The position numbers and the translations under genes are program-made. This document shows positions 60,841 through 64,000 of a stretch of 64,000 nucleotides of DNA, piece by piece (positions within the stretch are counted from its first letter, which is position 1; each line of letters opens with the position of its first letter). The notes below the pieces were generated by a model. It had not been told where the DNA came from and made no database searches. It saw nothing but the letters and a program-made list of their open reading frames with translations. The DNA comes from Terebella lapidaria (taxonomy: Eukaryota > Annelida > Polychaeta > Terebellida > Terebellidae): the NCBI GenBank assembly GCA_949152475.1, contig OX424566.1, positions 25,892,423-25,956,422 of the forward strand. The letters are read 5' to 3'.

Positions 60841-62520
60841 TCAAGGCAGAGGGTACGCATCCTTCCGGGTGACTTCATTTAGACGGCGGTTGTTGACACA
60901 ACTGACGACCTCCACCTCCTTCTCCGTCAAGTCCGGATGCATTCCCTCCAGGAGCGGTTTTAGATGCTCCGGGCACTCTGGTGTCTTCGTCGACGATTCT
61001 GCGTGCATGGCGTGCACTCTGGTTTCGGGCTGCTCAGGCGTCCGGTTCCGCCACTTGGTGGAGTTTGGTGTAAGGAGCTCATGCTCCCTCCCGCTCTCCT
61101 CCCGGTACCACTGTTCCCTTTTAGGTTCATTCTGGGTTGTTTTCCCTCCATCGGGACGAAATCCTAGGTCGATCACGGCCTCTATTCCGTGAAGCTCGGC
61201 TAGGATGGTCCCCATCAGCACAGTGCAAGCTCCAGCGCCGGCGTTCAGAAGTACCACCGGTACCAGGCGTCCTCGGGGTCGTACCAGGGCTCGTCCCACT
61301 ACGAGGGGGTCGTCCTCCAACGGCTCTCTTGCGGACTGCACGAGGCCGGCCTTCGGAACTCCTCCCTCACTTCCTGTCAGCTTGAGGTCCACCATCATCT
61401 CTGAAAAGGGTGGCAAGACGACCGTCTCCTCCGTCACCAGTGTGTAGACGGCGTCCTCGTGGCCCGAGCTCATCACTACGGTAGTGTCGCCCACCTGCCA
61501 CTCGCCCTTACGCAGATCCAGCTGTCCCCCAATCTGTTGAAGTACATCAAGCCCCAACACTCCCGGGATCCCTAGTTTGGCTACCAGTACATCTGCCGAC
61601 ACGAGTCGTGTGCCCAGTAGAAGTTGAACTGTCATCTCTCCTTGAACCTGTAAGTAGTCTCCGGTTGCTGCCCGTAACCTTATTCTCGTCTGCCTTATCA
61701 TTGCTTTATGTTCGTCATCCATTTGGTCGAAGAGACACTCGTCCAGAACGGTGGAAGAGGCACCCGTGTCCACCAACATACGAGTCGCCTTCCCCATAAC
61801 GTGGCACGCCGCATACCACGCCAATGTGCCTCGGGCACCGGCTGACAGCGACACCACCTGGCCATTTCTGTCAATCTTAAGAGAGCTGCCACTCTCCTCA
61901 GGGACGCCGCCCTGGATAAGTACTGAGTCGTCCACCCACAGTGATGCACCACCCTGGTCCTCTCTGTCAGTCTTAAGGGAATCACTCCCCTCGGAACCGC
62001 CGCTCCGGATAAGTAATGAGTCGTCCACCAGCAATAGCTGCTGCGCTGGCCCCTTGGTCATTCCGCTCCACCGGCCCTCCGTCTCCTCTTTCACGGCCGC
62101 TTGTGGTTCAGTTGCATAGGGGGGTCCCTGCTGTTTCGCAGCCTCCAGCCTCAAGGTTGTAACCTGTTGGTTCTCCTTGCTGCTAGCAGAAACCTCGTTG
62201 ATGTCTCCGTGGGTCCCCAGACGCTCCACGGCTCCATCGGTCTGCATTTCGTCGACGTCTCCGCGGGGCATTAGACGCTCCACGGCTCCATCGGTTTGCT
62301 GTACATTGGCACTCCCGTCTGTGTTGACAGGCTTGCCCTCCATATAGTCGAGAATTCGATCCTCGAGCTCCTCCTGCGCCCATCCAGTTACTTCGGATGC
62401 ACACCGGAAAAACCTATTAAAAATCTGTGAAACTAAAAATTCCCCCCTGGCAATGTGTTCTTCACGTCTTCGTCGAGCTTCTCGCCTGTGAAGCCGTGCA
62501 CACACCTGCCAATGGCCCAT
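60841..62520 (-). pseudogene. Protease and start of pol (fossil)
   Basis: 559 codons. A retropepsin is visible: MLVDTGASSTVL at about residues 250-260 and the GIPGVLGLDVL block at about 318, as in Ty3/gypsy proteases. The end carries RRLNEVTRKDAYPLP, the opening of a gypsy reverse transcriptase. The N-terminal part is acidic and Gln-rich without a known domain. It is in a different frame from gag, as is common in the family. The pol region as a whole is broken. Confidence 0.8.
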
Positions 62521-62543
62521 ACGGTTGGGGGCTGGTATGAGCC

Positions 62544-63476
62544 CTACTGGTTTTCCGACTCCTCGTCTGTCAAACTGTTCCGCTCACCAATCTCCTCGAT
62601 TAGTCGACTCAAGCGCTCCTCCTTGGTCCGAGGTGGCGGCCGATCTGGACACTGGTACTTCCGATGACCCGGCTTCCCACAGTACCAACAGTCATCTGGT
62701 CCCGGCCTAGCGCTTGGTCCCTTGTTCTCAGTAGTGGCGGCCCTCGGCTTGATGGATAGCACCTGCTCACACAGCTCGATTAGTCGATCCAGCTTCCTGT
62801 CTTGGCTCTCAAAGAGCCCCTTGAAGTAGGGAAGTCTGGGTAGACCCGCTACGTTCGGCTGGTTGCTCTGCTGCCCACTGGTGGTAATCTCGCCTCCCTG
62901 CTGGTTCTTCAACAGCTGTAGGACCCGTCCTAGAGCTGGCTCGGAGTCCTCCGATTCTATGGACATCACCGGCTTCCCAGGCTTGGGTTTGACACATTCG
63001 TACTGGGTCACGAACGCTATGGCCTCCTCCATGGTCTTCATCTTCCTCATGAGCGCCATCACCTTCATGTCCCCATCTGGATGGCCCTTCCAGAAGTGGT
63101 CTAAGGCGATAGCCTCCTGAGCTGCGGAGTTCAGATCCGGATAACCACGGCCGGCCAGTCGCTGCAACTCATAGCCGTACTGCTGGGGTGTCTCTGCCTT
63201 CCTGCGGGTTCTCTGTCCCAAGGTCGCCTTGTAGGACTCCTCCTGACAGTCAGGGTCGAATCGTAGGGTCAGCTTGTCGGTCAGAACGTCGATGTCCCTC
63301 CGGTCTGCAGGACTCAGGCTGGTCAGCATTCGTCGCGCCTCTCCTGTCAAGCTCCCGGCTAAGTAGACGCCCTGTTCCCGCTTGCTCCATCCGTTGACCT
63401 CTGCGATGACGTCAAAGTGGGCCCGGTACACCGGCCACTCTATGGAAGTCCCATCGAACTTGTCAGGGGTCAGCAT
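62544..63476 (-). CDS. Gag of the Ty3/gypsy-like element
   Basis: 310 codons. The capsid-like part begins FDGTSIEWPVYRAHFDVIAE with WSKREQGVYLAGSLTGEARR, typical of gypsy Gag. A single CCHC zinc knuckle, CWYCGKPGHRKYQC, lies near residues 266-279. It would package the element's RNA. It belongs to a fossil copy. Confidence 0.82.
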   Translation of the reverse strand: MLTPDKFDGTSIEWPVYRAHFDVIAEVNGWSKREQGVYLAGSLTGEARRMLTSLSPADRRDIDVLTDKLTLRFDPDCQEESYKATLGQRTRRKAETPQQYGYELQRLAGRGYPDLNSAAQEAIALDHFWKGHPDGDMKVMALMRKMKTMEEAIAFVTQYECVKPKPGKPVMSIESEDSEPALGRVLQLLKNQQGGEITTSGQQSNQPNVAGLPRLPYFKGLFESQDRKLDRLIELCEQVLSIKPRAATTENKGPSARPGPDDCWYCGKPGHRKYQCPDRPPPRTKEERLSRLIEEIGERNSLTDEESENQ

Positions 63477-63503
63477 CTTCCGGTTCCTTCTGCCGCTCTG
63501 ATT

Positions 63504-63962
63504 TCAGGCTGTGCTGTCCTCGGACGACGAGTCCTCCTGCCTCCGTCTCGGCCTAGGGCTTCGTTGGTGCAGCGGCGGTCCCCTCCTCGGTGGTCTCCTC
63601 CCCCGTCCTGGGTAACCATGGCTGCTGTCGGTCCCTCCATCAGATGAAGGCCCCTCATCGCCCGATGATGAGAAAGGGTGCTGTCTCCGGCCTCCCTGGG
63701 TGACTGAAATAGAAGCTGGATTTCTCCAGGAGGCTGGCTGTCTCGGTTGTCGACTGGGTGAAGACCTCCCTCTTCCGCGAACGCTGTCTTCCGCGAACCT
63801 TCCGCGAACACTGTCTTCCGCGAACCTTCCGCGAACGGACTCCTCCGCCAACAGCTCCCGAAGAAGTTCTTCCGCGAACAGGCCTCCTCCGCGAACGCCG
63901 TCTTCCGCGAGTCTTCCGCGAACGGGCTCGTCCGCCAAGATGTCTCGGAGACGTCCCTCCAC
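63504..63962 (-). CDS. Leader ORF, Arg/Glu/Ser-rich
   Basis: 152 codons upstream of gag. Its first half is the translation of the TTCCGCGAA array (repeats of FAED/VRGR type) and its second half is Ser/Arg/Pro-rich low complexity. An overlapping frame, 63988-63470, is also open. It is probably open because of composition rather than function. Confidence 0.25.
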   Translation of the reverse strand: MEGRLRDILADEPVRGRLAEDGVRGGGLFAEELLRELLAEESVRGRFAEDSVRGRFAEDSVRGRGRSSPSRQPRQPASWRNPASISVTQGGRRQHPFSSSGDEGPSSDGGTDSSHGYPGRGRRPPRRGPPLHQRSPRPRRRQEDSSSEDSTA

Positions 63963-64000
63963 AAAAGATGCACGTCCGCGAACGCCATCTTCCGCGAGTC
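63770..64000. repeat. TTCCGCGAA array 3 (leader)
   Basis: About seven full palindromes plus variants, running to the window edge upstream of gag. Spacing is less regular than in arrays 1 and 2. It is not part of an LTR visible here. Confidence 0.82.

Larger units (their letters stand above)
57933..64000 (-). mobile_element. Ty3/gypsy-like LTR retrotransposon fossil, 5' end outside window
   Basis: A GC-rich block with an abrupt composition change at its left edge. Parts in minus-strand order are a leader with a TTCCGCGAA array, gag, protease with the start of reverse transcriptase, accessory ORFs, purine tract and 3' LTR. Reverse transcriptase, RNase H and integrase are largely unrecognisable, so the copy is broken, with several lesions. 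The long frames that remain suggest a young insertion. The 5' LTR, primer-binding site and second target duplication lie beyond the window. Confidence 0.85.

Overview
This window looks like nuclear DNA of a lophotrochozoan animal, most likely a mollusc. It is AT-rich and intron-containing, and it is dominated by dispersed non-coding repeats. Its largest gene is a leucine-rich-repeat GPCR of the GRL101 type, first described in the snail Lymnaea. No bacterial operons, tRNAs, rRNAs or CRISPR arrays were seen. The species call is inference.

Layout. 1-7619 is one copy of a large non-coding repeat unit, here called R7. 7620-14400 is AT-rich spacer with short dispersed repeats. 14.9-19.7 kb (minus strand) holds a small Ig-domain membrane receptor gene of six exons, followed by a second transmembrane-plus-tail exon pair that looks like a partial tandem duplicate or an alternative 3' end. 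22605-28708 (plus) is the large receptor: signal peptide, CUB-like region, two C-type-lectin-like domains, LDLa repeats, leucine-rich repeats and a rhodopsin-like seven-helix domain. Its three exons are joined by two short phase-0 introns, and one in-frame TAG lies in the leucine-rich repeats. A GC-richer patch with three CTCF-like motifs and a 5'-truncated LINE follow. 31-36 kb is spacer with tandem duplications.

36.3-43.3 kb is a second R7 copy in direct orientation, carrying a 713-bp inverted-repeat transposon. 43.3-50.9 kb is mostly unassigned, with a small palindromic MITE, a degenerate LINE and a foldback. 50.9-56.6 kb is a third, older and inverted R7 copy that contains a nested 1.13-kb long-arm element. 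A second copy of the 713-bp transposon family lies at 56.9 kb.

From 57933 to the right edge there is a GC-rich Ty3/gypsy-like LTR element on the minus strand: 3' LTR, purine tract, gag, protease and part of pol, plus extra ORFs including a C2H2 zinc-finger/coiled-coil protein. It is a broken fossil. Three arrays of a TTCCGCGAA palindrome lie in it, two of them just upstream of TATA boxes.

The two receptors are the only well-supported host genes. Both are cell-surface proteins with recognition domains, which fits sensing or immune roles (inference). They sit between two direct R7 copies, so they may be prone to joint gain or loss by unequal crossing-over.
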